A stretch of DNA of 64,000 bases. Source: Gimesia chilikensis (GTDB taxonomy: Bacteria; Planctomycetota; Planctomycetia; Planctomycetales; Planctomycetaceae). Shown piece by piece: positions 45,106 to 55,326 of this stretch. The DNA lies in the NCBI RefSeq assembly GCF_008329715.1, contig NZ_VTSR01000020.1, positions 62,001 through 126,000 on the forward strand, written 5' to 3'. Position 1 is the stretch's first letter. Every line of letters begins with the position of its first letter. The translations under genes were made by a program, and so were the position numbers. The notes beneath the pieces were generated by a model. It made no database searches. It saw only the letters and a program-made list of their open reading frames with translations, and was not told where the DNA came from.

Positions 45106-45945
45106 ATGCTCGAAAATCTGCCTCTCCAATCAGTAAAATATAAAGGACTCACCATCGAGGGGTATTCTCGCGCTGCAGTACAGAGTTACTGGAGGATTCC
45201 CGAGCTGAAACTTGGCTTTGACCTGGGAGCCAGCCCCTGGTCATTTATGGGAACGTCGGTGTATTTTATTTCCCATGCGCATCTGGACCACATGGCAGCG
45301 CTCCCCGCGTACGTGGCCCGGCGGCGGATGATGAAAATGAGCCCGCCCACGATCTATCTACCCGAAGAAGTAGTCGATCCCGTCTGGAAAATGCTCCGCA
45401 GCTGGCACAAACTGGACCGGGGCCGCATGGACTGTGAACTCATCGGCATGAAAGACGGCGATGACATTCAGCTGACCCGCGAACATGCTGTCACTGCATT
45501 TCAGACCAAGCACACGGTCCCTTCGATCGGATTCCAGGTCTGGGACTGTCGTAAAAAGCTCAAGCCGGAATTCATGGGTAAACCGGAAACCGAAATTCGC
45601 GATGCGCGGATGGCGGGAGTCGAAGTCAGTGAAGAAATCCGGGTGCCCCTGGTCTGCTACACGGGCGATACTGCTCCCGCGGGACTGGACCACTTCGAAA
45701 CTGCTTATGAATCAAAAGTCCTGATCACCGAGATGACGTTCCACCGTCCGGAACATCGGCGGGAACGAATTCATAAGTTCGGGCACATGCACCTTGATGA
45801 TATCATCGAACGCGCCGACCGTTTTAAGAACGAGTTACTGATTCTCGCGCATTTCAGTACGCGCTACCACGATAATCAGGTGCTCAACGCGGTCAAAAAA
45901 CGGGTTCCCGAGGATTTACTCGAGCGTATCCATCTCTGGCTGTAA
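45106..45945 (+). CDS. RNase Z-like metallo-beta-lactamase fold hydrolase
   Basis: A 279-residue Zn-dependent hydrolase. The metal motif SHAHLDH (HxHxDH, residues about 50-56), CYTGDT with the bridging Asp, GHMHLDD and the C-terminal ILAHFSTRY closely follow the RNase Z (tRNA 3'-endonuclease) pattern, HFSxRY being typical of it. It is shorter than long-form RNase Z and lacks a clear exosite arm, so tRNA 3'-end processing is likely but not certain. It starts at ATG 45106; the ribosome site is weak. A strong bidirectional terminator separates it from the next gene. Confidence 0.82.
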   Translation: MLENLPLQSVKYKGLTIEGYSRAAVQSYWRIPELKLGFDLGASPWSFMGTSVYFISHAHLDHMAALPAYVARRRMMKMSPPTIYLPEEVVDPVWKMLRSWHKLDRGRMDCELIGMKDGDDIQLTREHAVTAFQTKHTVPSIGFQVWDCRKKLKPEFMGKPETEIRDARMAGVEVSEEIRVPLVCYTGDTAPAGLDHFETAYESKVLITEMTFHRPEHRRERIHKFGHMHLDDIIERADRFKNELLILAHFSTRYHDNQVLNAVKKRVPEDLLERIHLWL

Positions 45946-45990
45946 TTTACCCGGCCGCAATTGACTGCGAGACTCCGACAGCAGATCTGT

Positions 45991-46028
45991 AAAAAAAGCC
46001 TGGAAGGGATCACCCCTCCAGGCTTTTT
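45991..46028. terminator. Bidirectional rho-independent terminator
   Basis: AAAAAGCCTGGA pairs with TCCAGGCTTTTT (12 bp) with extra pairing inside the loop, flanked by A and T runs on either side. It serves both the RNase Z-like gene and the convergent Gfo/Idh/MocA gene. Confidence 0.85.
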
Positions 46029-46043
46029 CTGTGCAGTCAACGT

Positions 46044-47417
46044 TTATGCGTTGATCTCGTAGCCTTTCCGCTGTTCACGGCTCTGCCACTGGTTGGCTTC
46101 ATCATCGCCAATGATCTGTTCCGTCTGGGGATCCCATTTCAGAGATCGATTCAGGCGAATCGCAATGTTGGCCAGGTGACAGGTGGTGATTGCGCGGTGG
46201 TGCGTCATCACATCTGAGATTGGCTGCTCACGGGCATCGACACATTCATAGAAGTTCCGCATGTGATCGCCGGGCTGGCGTCCTTTGTAGAGTTCCTTGA
46301 TGGTATCGCTGGAAAGTGGATTGTCTTTCAGGTCTTCCACAGGCTTTCCGGTCAGATCGCCGCGGCTGACAAACATCCGCCCCTTGGTCCCGCTAAACAG
46401 AATTCCGTTACGACCATCGCTTTTGATCGTCATCTTCACATCGTTCGGGAAGGTCGCCTGAACTTCAAACTTGGAAGCCACATTGTATTCATCATCCTTG
46501 GTCGGCATACCGTCTTTAAGAGGAACCGGATGCACTGCGGAAATCGGCACGACCTGGGTCGGTCCGGAATGATCCATGCCAATCCCCCACTGGGCGATAT
46601 CCACATGATGCGCACCCCAGTCGGTCATTTTGCCACCGGAATATTCATACCACCAGCGGAATTCGTAATGGCAACGGGTTTTAGGACGTCCGTCGGCTGA
46701 TTTCCAGCGGTAATCCGTCATGGGTGCCTGGCCCAGCCATTTGTCCCAGTTCAGAGTTTTGGGAACCTCGGCCACGGGAATGGATCCGCTGGGCTCAATG
46801 CCGCCAATCACACATTCCACTTCGGTGATATCACCCAGACGACCTTCCTTGATGATCGCCAGTGCGTTCAGGAACCGCTGATTCATTTCGCTCCGCTGCT
46901 GGGTGCCGACCTGGAAGACCCGGCCTGTTTCCTTGAGCACTTTGATGATCTGCTTGCCTTCATCAATCGTCAGAGTCAGCGGCTTTTCACAATAAACGTC
47001 CTTGCCGGCTTTCATTGCTTCAATGGCAATTTTGGTGTGCCAGTGGTCGGTCGTTACGATCGTCACGATATCGATCTCGGGATTTTCCAGAACTTTCTGG
47101 TAGTCTTCGAAGACCGCGACTTCTTTGTTGTTGCCTTTTTTTCCCTGAATTTCTTTGACCTTGTCGTGTGCTTTACCAGCGTGTGCTGCATCCACATCGC
47201 AGACGGCAATCACGTCTCCGTACTTCATCGCATTCGGACCAACGGCATTCCAGCGGCTCCCGGTACCGATACAACCCACCACGGGGCGATCATTGGCTGC
47301 TTTGAACTTATAGGCGCTGGCAGGATTAACATTGAACCAGAAGGGAACGCTGCTTCCCGCGACTGCGGCTGCTGAGGTTTTCAAAAAGTCGCGACGATTC
47401 TGCTTGGAATTACTCAC
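46044..47417 (-). CDS. Tat-exported Gfo/Idh/MocA family oxidoreductase
   Basis: A 457-residue oxidoreductase with a twin-arginine signal ([17 protein letters not shown] at the N-terminus), so it is folded with its NAD(P) cofactor before export. The Rossmann motif is GCIGTGSRW, followed by TTDHWH and CEKPLTLT. The C-terminal domain has [23 protein letters not shown], typical of the large planctomycete family of exported members. It is expected to act on sugars or glycoside derivatives in the periplasm; the substrate is unknown. It starts at ATG 47417, with a possible -10 at 47503-47508. Confidence 0.92.
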   Translation of the reverse strand: MSNSKQNRRDFLKTSAAAVAGSSVPFWFNVNPASAYKFKAANDRPVVGCIGTGSRWNAVGPNAMKYGDVIAVCDVDAAHAGKAHDKVKEIQGKKGNNKEVAVFEDYQKVLENPEIDIVTIVTTDHWHTKIAIEAMKAGKDVYCEKPLTLTIDEGKQIIKVLKETGRVFQVGTQQRSEMNQRFLNALAIIKEGRLGDITEVECVIGGIEPSGSIPVAEVPKTLNWDKWLGQAPMTDYRWKSADGRPKTRCHYEFRWWYEYSGGKMTDWGAHHVDIAQWGIGMDHSGPTQVVPISAVHPVPLKDGMPTKDDEYNVASKFEVQATFPNDVKMTIKSDGRNGILFSGTKGRMFVSRGDLTGKPVEDLKDNPLSSDTIKELYKGRQPGDHMRNFYECVDAREQPISDVMTHHRAITTCHLANIAIRLNRSLKWDPQTEQIIGDDEANQWQSREQRKGYEINA

Positions 47418-47502
47418 TGAAGACTCCTTATCTACATGGAAGGGTGCGCGCCGATTTCAGGAATGGAATCACGCAGGTGCAGGATGATTGATCAATGAGT
47501 CC

Positions 47503-47508
47503 ATTATA
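47503..47508 (-). promoter_or_regulatory. Possible -10 element for the Tat-exported oxidoreductase gene
   Basis: A perfect TATAAT on the minus strand, predicting a leader of about 80 bases. No good -35 is found at 16-18 bases, so the call is tentative. Confidence 0.35.
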
Positions 47509-47695
47509 AGGAACTCGGAATCGGCAATGCAAAGATCAAGACTGCTTTATGTCTGTTTTCTTCATACGACTTGTCCGGGATTCCTGATAGAATGAAAGTA
47601 TCAAAAAAGTGCCGCCACCTCACTTTTGCTGATCGAACGTGGCGAACCTGGTTTTATAAAAGACCCTAACATATTTTCTTTCCTGAAACGGTAGC

Positions 47696-48889
47696 ATGCG
47701 CACCATCCTGCACGTGGATATGGACGCCTTTTACGCGTCCATCGAAGAACGGGATCACCCGGAACTCAAAGGGCAGCCGATCATTGTCGGCGGTCGGGCT
47801 GAGTCACGGGGTGTCGTTTCCGCTGCCAACTATGCCGCGCGCAAATTCGGCGTTCACAGTGCCATGCCGATGAAAACCGCCCGCTCACTCTGCCCCCACG
47901 CACACTATTTTCCGGTCCGGATGAAAGATTACGCAGCCGTCTCCCATACACTGCAGCAGATCTTCCAGCGTTTTACCCCTCTGGTCGAGCCGTTGTCCCT
48001 GGATGAAGCATTCCTCGATGTGACGGGAAGCGAACTGCTCTTCGGTACGGGTACAGAAATAGCGCGCACGATCAAGCGCGAAGTTCAGGAAACGTTACAC
48101 CTGATCGCGTCCGTGGGAGTCGCGCCAAATAAGTTCCTCGCGAAAATTGCCAGCGATGCGGACAAACCGGATGGTCTGGTGATTGTCGCGCCTGACCGCA
48201 TTCATGATTTTCTCGACCCACTGCCCATTTCACGCATCTGGGGCATTGGAAAAGTTGCCACCCGCCGCTTTAACCAACTGGGAATTCAAACCGTCGCTCA
48301 ATTACGGGCCCTCGAACCGAAATTACTCACGGAACTGTTCGGCGAACAGGGTGCGCATCTCTGGAAGCTGGCACAGGGGCTCGATGAGCGTCCCGTGGTG
48401 CCGGAACGTCAGGCCAAATCCATTTCGCGCGAAACTACTTTTTCCCGCGATGTGACCGATCTGGAAATCCTCAAGTCCGTCCTGATTGAACTGGTAGAAG
48501 ACGTGGCCCGTCGGCTCCGTAAAAACCAGTTGCGCGGAAAAACGATTCAGCTCAAAATCAGGTACGATGACTTCTCAACCTTTACGCGGGCATCGACTAT
48601 CGCGCAACCGACGGACATCACCCGCGATATCCAGGCCGCCGCCCTGCAGATGCTGGAACACCGGCTGCCGGCCCGCCGGCTGTCAATTCGACTGATCGGG
48701 GTCGGCGTTTCCGGTTTCGATCAGAGCGCCGTTCAGCAGCGCAGTCTGTTTGACGAAGAGGATCAACAGAAACACTCCCGACTGGACCAGATCAAAGATC
48801 AGATCGCCGACCGTTTCGGAATGGATTCGCTGAAACGCGGCAATCGCATTTTAAATGATGCGCGAGATGAATCAGCGGAAGCAGACTGA
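47696..48889 (+). CDS. dinB: DNA polymerase IV (Y family)
   Basis: A 397-residue translesion polymerase. The catalytic motif VDMDAFYASIEERDHP lies at residues about 6-21 and SLDEAFLDVTGS at about 101-112. The thumb helix-hairpin-helix (ISRIWGIGKVATRRF) and the little-finger domain with SRETTFSRDV and ARRLSIRLIGVGVSGF are normal. The C-terminal tail carries QRSLFDEE, a fair beta-clamp-binding motif (QxxLF). It starts at ATG 47696. I see no LexA-type SOS box upstream. Confidence 0.96.
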   Translation: MRTILHVDMDAFYASIEERDHPELKGQPIIVGGRAESRGVVSAANYAARKFGVHSAMPMKTARSLCPHAHYFPVRMKDYAAVSHTLQQIFQRFTPLVEPLSLDEAFLDVTGSELLFGTGTEIARTIKREVQETLHLIASVGVAPNKFLAKIASDADKPDGLVIVAPDRIHDFLDPLPISRIWGIGKVATRRFNQLGIQTVAQLRALEPKLLTELFGEQGAHLWKLAQGLDERPVVPERQAKSISRETTFSRDVTDLEILKSVLIELVEDVARRLRKNQLRGKTIQLKIRYDDFSTFTRASTIAQPTDITRDIQAAALQMLEHRLPARRLSIRLIGVGVSGFDQSAVQQRSLFDEEDQQKHSRLDQIKDQIADRFGMDSLKRGNRILNDARDESAEAD

Positions 48890-48910
48890 GCTTGAATTCC
48901 GTTTTTTTCT

Positions 48911-50464
48911 TCAATCTTTGACTGGTGCCCAGCGCAACTTTTGAGTTGTCTTAAATTCGACTTGCCCGTCGTTTTGGCTTTGCTGGTTCGGGCGACTGCT
49001 GCCCCGATCGATCAATGCCTGCAGGTCGGCTGTCATCTGTCTGACCCGTTCCGGATGTTTCTGTGACAGATCCTGCTCTTCCGCAATGTCAGACTGCAGG
49101 TGATAGAGCTCTGCGATCGTCGGCTTGCCGCGCGATTTTTCCAGATTGCGTCCGCTCAGTTTATACACCAGTTTCCAGGGACCATCCCGGTAGGCAAATT
49201 CACCAAAGTTCGAGTGATTGACCACTGACGTGCGTGAGCCGCCTGACGCTTTTCCCTGCAGTGCGGGGTAAAAGCTGAGACTGTCTTCTGCGCCGGCTGC
49301 GGGTAATTTTGCTCCCAGGAGATCAGCGCTGGTTGCCAGGAGATCCGTCAGGCAGATCAGCTGGTCACTGCTGCTGCCCGCCTGTACTTTTCCGGGCCAG
49401 CGGACGACCAGCGGAACGCGGTGTCCCCCCTCCCAGACATCGCCTTTATGTCCGCGATAAGGACCGCTGGGGAGATGACCGGCTTTGATCAGATCATTCC
49501 AACCCGTGTAATGCGAATGACCATTGTCTGCAGTGAAGATCACCACGGTGTTCTCGCCCAGTCCCGCCTGGTCAATCGCCTGAATCACCTGACCTGCAGA
49601 CCAGTCTGTTTCCATCACAAAATCAGCCACGGGTGCGATGCCACTTTTTCCACGGAAAGGGGGCGAGGGAACCACCGGCTCGTGCGGAGAGGTCATCGAA
49701 AAATAAAGAAAGAATGGTTCCTGCTGTGCCGCTTGCTGTTCGATGTACTTGACTGCCCGCCGGGTTAATTCGGGAAGAATTTCCTGCATTTTCCAGTCGG
49801 GTGCCGCCGGAGCGCCGGTGAATGCTTTGGGCAACACAATTCCCTCTGCGGGATCGGGTTGAAATTTTGCTGTGGGCTGTGGAAAGACCCGGTTGTTTTC
49901 AATGAAGGTAAATGGAGGCAGATTCGGCAGATCGACGCCGAAGAAATAATCGAAGCCCCGGTCAATCGGTCCCCCCGAAATTGATTTGGTAAAGTCCCAG
50001 CTCAGTTGCCACTGGCCGTTGCGTTTCTCCGTCATCTGGCTGGGCTGCGGTCCCGGCCAGTTCCAGCCCAGATGCCACTTTCCGATGCAGGCGGTTGTAT
50101 AACCCTGCGACTTGAGAAACCCGGGAAATGTGAGTCGGTCGGCAGCGATCAGCGGAGGTTCGTAAGCGGCGATCACCCATTCCTGCAGGCGCGTCCGCCA
50201 GGCATAGCGGCCTGTGAGGAGTCCATAGCGGGTGGGAGTGCAAACCGCCGAACCACTGTGGGCGTCGGTAAAGCTCATCCCCTGCTTTACCAGACGGTCG
50301 AGATACGGCGTTGGAATTTTGTTATCCGGATAGTGTGCCTGGATATCGCCCACCCCGAAATCATCGGCCAGAATGACCACGATATTCGGTCGCTGCTGTT
50401 CAGCTGCCGAAAGCAATCCGGAGCTCAGACACAATAAGAGACAACAGACAAGCGGACGCAACAT
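48911..50464 (-). CDS. Secreted sulfatase
   Basis: A 517-residue exported sulfatase, signal peptide at residues about 1-21. Motifs: VVILADDFGVGDI, the formylglycine site AVCTPTRYGLLTG, GKWHLGWNWPG, and FTADNGHSHY. All are canonical. The start at 50464 has GAGGAG a dozen bases upstream and is preferred over the longer frame from 50512. It stands alone, convergent with dinB and followed upstream by the CPBP fusion gene. Substrate unknown; sulfated marine polysaccharides are the usual guess for planctomycetes. Confidence 0.93.
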   Translation of the reverse strand: MLRPLVCCLLLCLSSGLLSAAEQQRPNIVVILADDFGVGDIQAHYPDNKIPTPYLDRLVKQGMSFTDAHSGSAVCTPTRYGLLTGRYAWRTRLQEWVIAAYEPPLIAADRLTFPGFLKSQGYTTACIGKWHLGWNWPGPQPSQMTEKRNGQWQLSWDFTKSISGGPIDRGFDYFFGVDLPNLPPFTFIENNRVFPQPTAKFQPDPAEGIVLPKAFTGAPAAPDWKMQEILPELTRRAVKYIEQQAAQQEPFFLYFSMTSPHEPVVPSPPFRGKSGIAPVADFVMETDWSAGQVIQAIDQAGLGENTVVIFTADNGHSHYTGWNDLIKAGHLPSGPYRGHKGDVWEGGHRVPLVVRWPGKVQAGSSSDQLICLTDLLATSADLLGAKLPAAGAEDSLSFYPALQGKASGGSRTSVVNHSNFGEFAYRDGPWKLVYKLSGRNLEKSRGKPTIAELYHLQSDIAEEQDLSQKHPERVRQMTADLQALIDRGSSRPNQQSQNDGQVEFKTTQKLRWAPVKD

Positions 50465-50600
50465 GGTAGACTCCTCAAGACGATCCAGGACAATGAAGCA
50501 GGAGATTGCCAACTGCAGCTCGCTGTGAAGCTGACAGTATTTCTCTTATTTATCCTACCGGTTATAAAACGACAGCGAAAGCAGGACTGACAGAAAAGCG

Positions 50601-52832
50601 TTAACCAGCTGTCGGGGGAGTGACGCCGACCAGCGTCTCGTCTGTTTTCTGGTTCCGGCTACTGAAATAAACCAGCGCGAACCCGACCACGATGGAACAG
50701 AGGGAAACGATCAGCCAGAAAAGGGGCAGATGTTTCTGGTCCTGCAGGTTCATGTCCCATTGTGAGAAGTAGTGCTGATAGCTGGCGAAGGTAATCAGCA
50801 AGCCGTTGTGCAACATGTGCAGCACAATCCCGGGAATGACACTTCGCGAGAGGACGTTGACATATCCCAAAGAGATTCCCATGAAGAAGCTGGGAAAAAA
50901 CCGCTCGATAAACAGGGAATCACGCACGATGACGTGGAAGAGTGCGAACAGAAACGCTGAAATGAAGATCGATTTGGTACTCGAAAATCGGTTCAAGAGA
51001 CCGCTCAACAGGTAACCGCGGAAGAAGAGTTCTTCGCAGATCGCGGGGAGTACCGCCAGGCTGATCAGCTTGATCCAGAGTGGTACCAGCTCCAGTTCCA
51101 GCTTCATCGAATCAAATAGTTTCGTGAGAACTTCAATGCGATAGTCGGTCAGGGCGAAGATCTCGATCTCGTAAGCCATCGGCCAGAGCGTGAATCCCAG
51201 CAGGACCGCTCCCACGCAGGCCAGCGGTCGGGGGCGATTCCAGCGAAAGCCGGACTTCAGATTCACACCACCCAGCCAGGCGAATAAAAGTGGGATCAGC
51301 AGAAACAGACAGAAGGTGAGCGTGCCTGATGCCAGCAGTCGCATCGCCATGGAAAGTTCCTGCAGCCGACTGATAAATGCAGCCGACAGGATGAACACCG
51401 GAAACAACACCGCCAGACAGAGCACTGCATTATTCAGCGCGGGGGCGGCATGGGTTTTGGTGGAACGCTTGAAAAAATCGCTCCAGGAAGCCTCACTCTG
51501 ATACAAAATTGTATCGGTGCCGAATATCCGGGCGGCCAGGCTGAGGGCAACCACGCCGTAGAAGACCGTGGAAAAGACGGAAACAAAAAACAGTGCCGGC
51601 TGCGCCTGATGCAGTAAAAAATCGCGGCTGAGCAGTACGATATTCGCCAGGGGAATCACCGCCCAGAGCAGCGTCATTTTGAGATCGGGCACCAGGCCGA
51701 TGACACCGGGGGCCATCGAGATCAGCATCAGCGGAATCAGGTAGGCCTGTGCTTCTTTGAAGCTGCGGGCAAAGCTGGTAATACAGAGCAGGACCGCAGA
51801 GAAGAAGGCGGCGAAGATCAACAGGAGTAACAGAATCTGCATTAAGACGACCGGCGTCAGCCCCTCGCCGAACAGCATCCCCTCCAGACCGTTTGCATAA
51901 GCGGTCGCCAGCATCGCCACCATATTCACGAGGGCCGTCAGCGTCGCCACCGCCAGGACGGCAAAAAACTTGGAACACAGAATCCACATGCGGGGTAACG
52001 GCGCAGCCATTAAGGTTTCCAACGTTCCACGTTCGCGTTCGCCGGCTGTCAGATCGATTGCGGGATAGACGGCGCCAGTCATCGTCATCAACAGCAGAAT
52101 CATGGGGACGAACGTCACCAGGGAAGCCCCCTGTCGCATCTCGGACTTTACCGGATCAAACGTCGCGATGAACGGAACGGTGTCGCTTTTTCCCATTTCT
52201 GTCAGCAGCTGGTCGCGGTAATTCCAGCGTACGGCCTGCAGACGTTTCTCGACATATTCCGCGGCCCGTCGACTGTGGGGCGACTGTGCGCCGTAGGTAA
52301 TCTGAAAACGGCCACTGTGTCTCTCTCCACCCTGATCAGCCTGCGCAGTGTCGATGGGAATGTAGCGTACGCCCACATCGACCAGACCATCGCGGACCAG
52401 TTTCGAAATGTTTTGATTTTCACCGGAACTGTCGGCGATCAGAAACTTGATTACCGGATCGACCCGTTGAAAGCGGGCCAGGGGCTGCTCGTCGTCAGCT
52501 GCTTTCTGTTCGACAGGCGACATGCCTGGATTGGTTGCCAGCAGACGGTTCCCTTTAGTGAGCAGGGCGCGAAACAGCTGTCCCTCTGATTCGTTGGAGA
52601 GAATAATTCGGTATTCGACTTTGCCCAGCTGGCTCATCTGGCTCAAAAAGAACTTCTGCAATAGAAGACCAAGCAGTGGATAGACCAGCAGCGGCATCAG
52701 GATCAGGGTGATCACGGTGCGGCGGTCGCGGAGAATTTCGCGTAGTTCTTTCTTCAACAGACCCGAAAAGCGAAAACCGGTCGTGGGAGTGTAGATCCGG
52801 TGATCCGAGTCCTGATCGTAGGGTGACACCAT
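50601..52832 (-). CDS. ABC-2 permease fused to CPBP intramembrane protease
   Basis: A 743-residue protein joining two membrane modules. The N-terminal part (about residues 20-470) is a NatB-like ABC-2 permease with one helix, a large extracytoplasmic domain and a helix bundle containing DLTAGERERGTLETLMAAPL. The C-terminal part (about 490-725) is a CPBP (Abi) family protease with the glutamate motif CEELFFRG near residue 600 and the later His motifs FHVIVRD and HMLHN. ATG 52832 shares its A with the TAA stop of the upstream ATPase gene (TAATG), so both are made together. Na+ or small-molecule export is suggested by NatA/NatB resemblance; the role of the protease part is unknown. The frame is open further to 52934. 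Confidence 0.88.
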   Translation of the reverse strand: MVSPYDQDSDHRIYTPTTGFRFSGLLKKELREILRDRRTVITLILMPLLVYPLLGLLLQKFFLSQMSQLGKVEYRIILSNESEGQLFRALLTKGNRLLATNPGMSPVEQKAADDEQPLARFQRVDPVIKFLIADSSGENQNISKLVRDGLVDVGVRYIPIDTAQADQGGERHSGRFQITYGAQSPHSRRAAEYVEKRLQAVRWNYRDQLLTEMGKSDTVPFIATFDPVKSEMRQGASLVTFVPMILLLMTMTGAVYPAIDLTAGERERGTLETLMAAPLPRMWILCSKFFAVLAVATLTALVNMVAMLATAYANGLEGMLFGEGLTPVVLMQILLLLLIFAAFFSAVLLCITSFARSFKEAQAYLIPLMLISMAPGVIGLVPDLKMTLLWAVIPLANIVLLSRDFLLHQAQPALFFVSVFSTVFYGVVALSLAARIFGTDTILYQSEASWSDFFKRSTKTHAAPALNNAVLCLAVLFPVFILSAAFISRLQELSMAMRLLASGTLTFCLFLLIPLLFAWLGGVNLKSGFRWNRPRPLACVGAVLLGFTLWPMAYEIEIFALTDYRIEVLTKLFDSMKLELELVPLWIKLISLAVLPAICEELFFRGYLLSGLLNRFSSTKSIFISAFLFALFHVIVRDSLFIERFFPSFFMGISLGYVNVLSRSVIPGIVLHMLHNGLLITFASYQHYFSQWDMNLQDQKHLPLFWLIVSLCSIVVGFALVYFSSRNQKTDETLVGVTPPTAG

Positions 52833-53608
52833 TAAAGCAGTTCCCCCTGTGCCGCGGCGACTGTTTCCGATTTTGTCACAGGCGCATCCAGCAGTTGCAG
52901 GAAGATCTGGGTTAATGTCTGACAGGAAGTGCATTGCTGCAGCTCTTCCAGTGTGCCCTCGTAGCTTTTCTTACCCTCGTACAGGAGTCCGAACCGATCA
53001 CAGAGCTGCTCGGCTTCATCCAGACGATGTGTGCAGACGATGACGGCTTTGCCTTCATCACGGAGATGGTCGATGTAATCGAAGATGACCTTGCTGCCGA
53101 CCACATCCAGACCACGCGTCGGTTCATCCATCAGCATCACGGGCGGATCGTGGATCAGGGAGCGTGACAGATTGACGCGTTGCTTCTGACCGGTGCTCAA
53201 TGTAGCAGAACGACGATCGAGAAATTCGGAGAGCCGGAACAGGTCCGACAGTCGCGCGATACGGTCTTCCGCCTGCGCCGCGGAGACGCCATAGACGTCG
53301 GCGAAAAAAGAGAGGATCTCGCGGGGCGTCAACCACTGGTACAGGCCGGCACTGGTTGAGACGAGGCCGACCCGTCGTTTGATTTCGTCGGGATGCGTCG
53401 AGACGCGAAAGCCTTCGACTTCGGCATCGCCACTGGTCGGTTTGAGCAGGCCGAGAATCATGCGGAGCGTTGTAGTTTTACCGGCACCATTGGGCCCCAG
53501 CAAACCATAGACTTCCCCTGCTTCGACTGCGAACGAAATATGATCGACGGCCAGAACATCCTGTTTTCCGGCTTCGAAAATACGTGTGAGGTTTTGAACG
53601 CGGATCAT
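52832..53608 (-). CDS. ABC transporter ATP-binding protein (NatA-like)
   Basis: A 258-residue ATPase with all motifs: Walker [10 protein letters not shown] (residues about 36-44), signature [15 protein letters not shown], Walker [13 protein letters not shown] and H-loop [12 protein letters not shown]. The signature LSTGQ is normal for the NatA/DRA group. It drives the downstream permease-CPBP fusion, to which it is translationally coupled by TAATG. An imperfect palindrome lies at 53667-53696, about 60 bases upstream of the start. Confidence 0.93.
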   Translation of the reverse strand: MIRVQNLTRIFEAGKQDVLAVDHISFAVEAGEVYGLLGPNGAGKTTTLRMILGLLKPTSGDAEVEGFRVSTHPDEIKRRVGLVSTSAGLYQWLTPREILSFFADVYGVSAAQAEDRIARLSDLFRLSEFLDRRSATLSTGQKQRVNLSRSLIHDPPVMLMDEPTRGLDVVGSKVIFDYIDHLRDEGKAVIVCTHRLDEAEQLCDRFGLLYEGKKSYEGTLEELQQCTSCQTLTQIFLQLLDAPVTKSETVAAAQGELL

Positions 53609-54061
53609 AACGGCCCTTAGTCCTGATTCTAAGAGAACCCCGGGAGCGCACCAGAGGTATCAATGAGAATTCAATTGCAGATCATTGCTTGAATTCATTA
53701 GAACCAGAAACGCTTGTAACTTCAGATTGGAAGAGCTCGCCTGCCTGAATCATGTTGAATTCACTGGAAGTGCGAATAGAAATGCTGGCGCATAAATAAC
53801 CTGATTCGGAACTGATTCATCTTAACAAACCAAAAGTCAATCTGTCACCTGTGAAAACAGGTTTCCTGAACGGAAGACGGGAATGCATCCTCTTCTATGA
53901 ATATTTGAATATCTACCACCGGGTATTTTAGTAAACAAAACTTTGAAGCCAGACTCTCCTTGCAGACCGTTCTCATGCAACACACAATAGAACCGAAATA
54001 CTTACTTCAAGCTGCTCAGATTTTCTGTCCAATCCATTCCCGTTTGAAAGCCGTTTCCGTA
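53609..54061. other. Divergent intergenic region
   Basis: A gap of 453 bases. The palindrome at 53667-53696 is the main feature. A small hairpin (CACCTG-TGAAAA-CAGGTT) lies near 53849-53866. No supported ORF or RNA gene is present; the PQQ-protein frame extends to 53960, but its signal peptide starts at 54062. Confidence 0.45.
53667..53696. promoter_or_regulatory. Operator-like inverted repeat upstream of the natA-like gene
   Basis: GAATTCAA and TTGAATTC flank 14 bases, with partial pairing continuing outside (AATGA / TCATT). The arms are AT-rich, as in binding sites of dimeric regulators. No regulator gene is adjacent. Confidence 0.4.
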
Positions 54062-55312
54062 ATGAGATGCTTCCCCCGCCAGATCGTGCTGACACTTCTG
54101 TTCTGCCTGCTTGCGTCCAGCCTGTTTGCCGCTGATGACTGGCGCGTGTGGCGCGGGCCCACGGGAAACGGGGTGGCGGCTGCCGGGCAAACACCACCAG
54201 TCAAGTGGTCGGAAACGGAAAACATTCACTGGAAAACCCCACTCCCCGGACGGGGCCATGCCTCGCCGATCGTGGTTAATGATCGAGTACTGATTGCGAC
54301 CGCTGATGAGTCACAGGAAATCCAGTCGGTGGTTTGTCTCGCCCGGGACTCGGGGAAGATACTCTGGAAAACCGACGTCAACCGGGGTGGTTTCGCTCCC
54401 AAAATTCATCAGAAGAATACGCACGCTTCTCCCACACTCGCTTCCAATGGCGAACTGGTTTTCGCGGCCTTCCCGCATCATGAAAGTATTCAACTCACGG
54501 CGCTCGATCTGGATGGGAAACAGCGTTGGCAGATCCGGGCGGGGGGCTTTCTGCCCAGGGCGTATCAGTTCGGCTATGGTCCCTCTCCCCTTCTCTATGA
54601 AAATACGGTGATCGTGGCAGCCGAGTATGAGAAGAACGGTTACCTGGCTGCCTTCGATCAACAGACGGGCAAAGAAGTCTGGCGTCTCGATCGCCCTGAT
54701 AAAATCAATTTCTCGACGCCCATTGTCGCCCGCATCGCTGGTCGGGACCAGCTGCTACACAGCGGCAACTCGCGGGTTGCGAGTTTCGATCCGCGAAATG
54801 GTCGCGAGATCTGGTCGGTCCCTGCTCCCTGGATTGTCAGCTGTGGCACCATGGTCTGGGATCAGGAGCTCGTCTTCGCCAGTGGTGGTTTTCCAACCAA
54901 GGGAACCATCGCGGTGAAAGCAGATGGTTCGGACAAGGTCGCCTGGACGAACCGCGTCAAATGCTATGAGCAATCGATGCTGGCTGCGAATGGATATCTC
55001 TATGCGGTCGATGACAACGGCATCGCCTACTGCTGGGATGCACAGACCGGGAAAGAGATGTGGAAGCATCGCCTGGGCGGGAAAGTCTCTTCCTCACTGG
55101 TCCTCGCGAACGGCAATCTGTATCTGACGAACGAACGGGGGACCACGTTTGTCTTCCGTTCGAATCCTCAGAAATTTGAACTGCAGGCAGAAAACCAGCT
55201 CGGCGACGAAGGTTTTGCTTCGCCGGCAATCTGCGGCAGTCAGATCTTTCATCGCGCGGCCGGACGCGCCTCGGGAAAACGTCAGGACATGCTCTACTGC
55301 ATCGGCAAATAG
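54062..55312 (+). CDS. Secreted PQQ-type beta-propeller protein
   Basis: A 416-residue exported protein; the signal peptide (residues about 1-24) ends ASSLFAADDWRVWRGP, again the typical opening of planctomycete PQQ-like propellers. Blade motifs include LARDSGKILWKTDV, DLDGKQRWQIR, DQQTGKEVWRL, DPRNGREIWSV and DAQTGKEMWKH. No catalytic residues of alcohol dehydrogenases are evident, so it may be a non-enzymatic scaffold. It shares the family of the 8089-9297 protein but is distinct in sequence. ATG 54062 is chosen because the signal peptide starts there. It converges on the next gene, 14 bases away. Confidence 0.82.
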   Translation: MRCFPRQIVLTLLFCLLASSLFAADDWRVWRGPTGNGVAAAGQTPPVKWSETENIHWKTPLPGRGHASPIVVNDRVLIATADESQEIQSVVCLARDSGKILWKTDVNRGGFAPKIHQKNTHASPTLASNGELVFAAFPHHESIQLTALDLDGKQRWQIRAGGFLPRAYQFGYGPSPLLYENTVIVAAEYEKNGYLAAFDQQTGKEVWRLDRPDKINFSTPIVARIAGRDQLLHSGNSRVASFDPRNGREIWSVPAPWIVSCGTMVWDQELVFASGGFPTKGTIAVKADGSDKVAWTNRVKCYEQSMLAANGYLYAVDDNGIAYCWDAQTGKEMWKHRLGGKVSSSLVLANGNLYLTNERGTTFVFRSNPQKFELQAENQLGDEGFASPAICGSQIFHRAAGRASGKRQDMLYCIGK

Positions 55313-55326
55313 TCTCTGGTCAGACT

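Noticed and set aside
47580-47695. SOS box for dinB
   Set aside because: No LexA-type inverted repeat recognised in the upstream region; planctomycete LexA sites may differ, so this is weak evidence.
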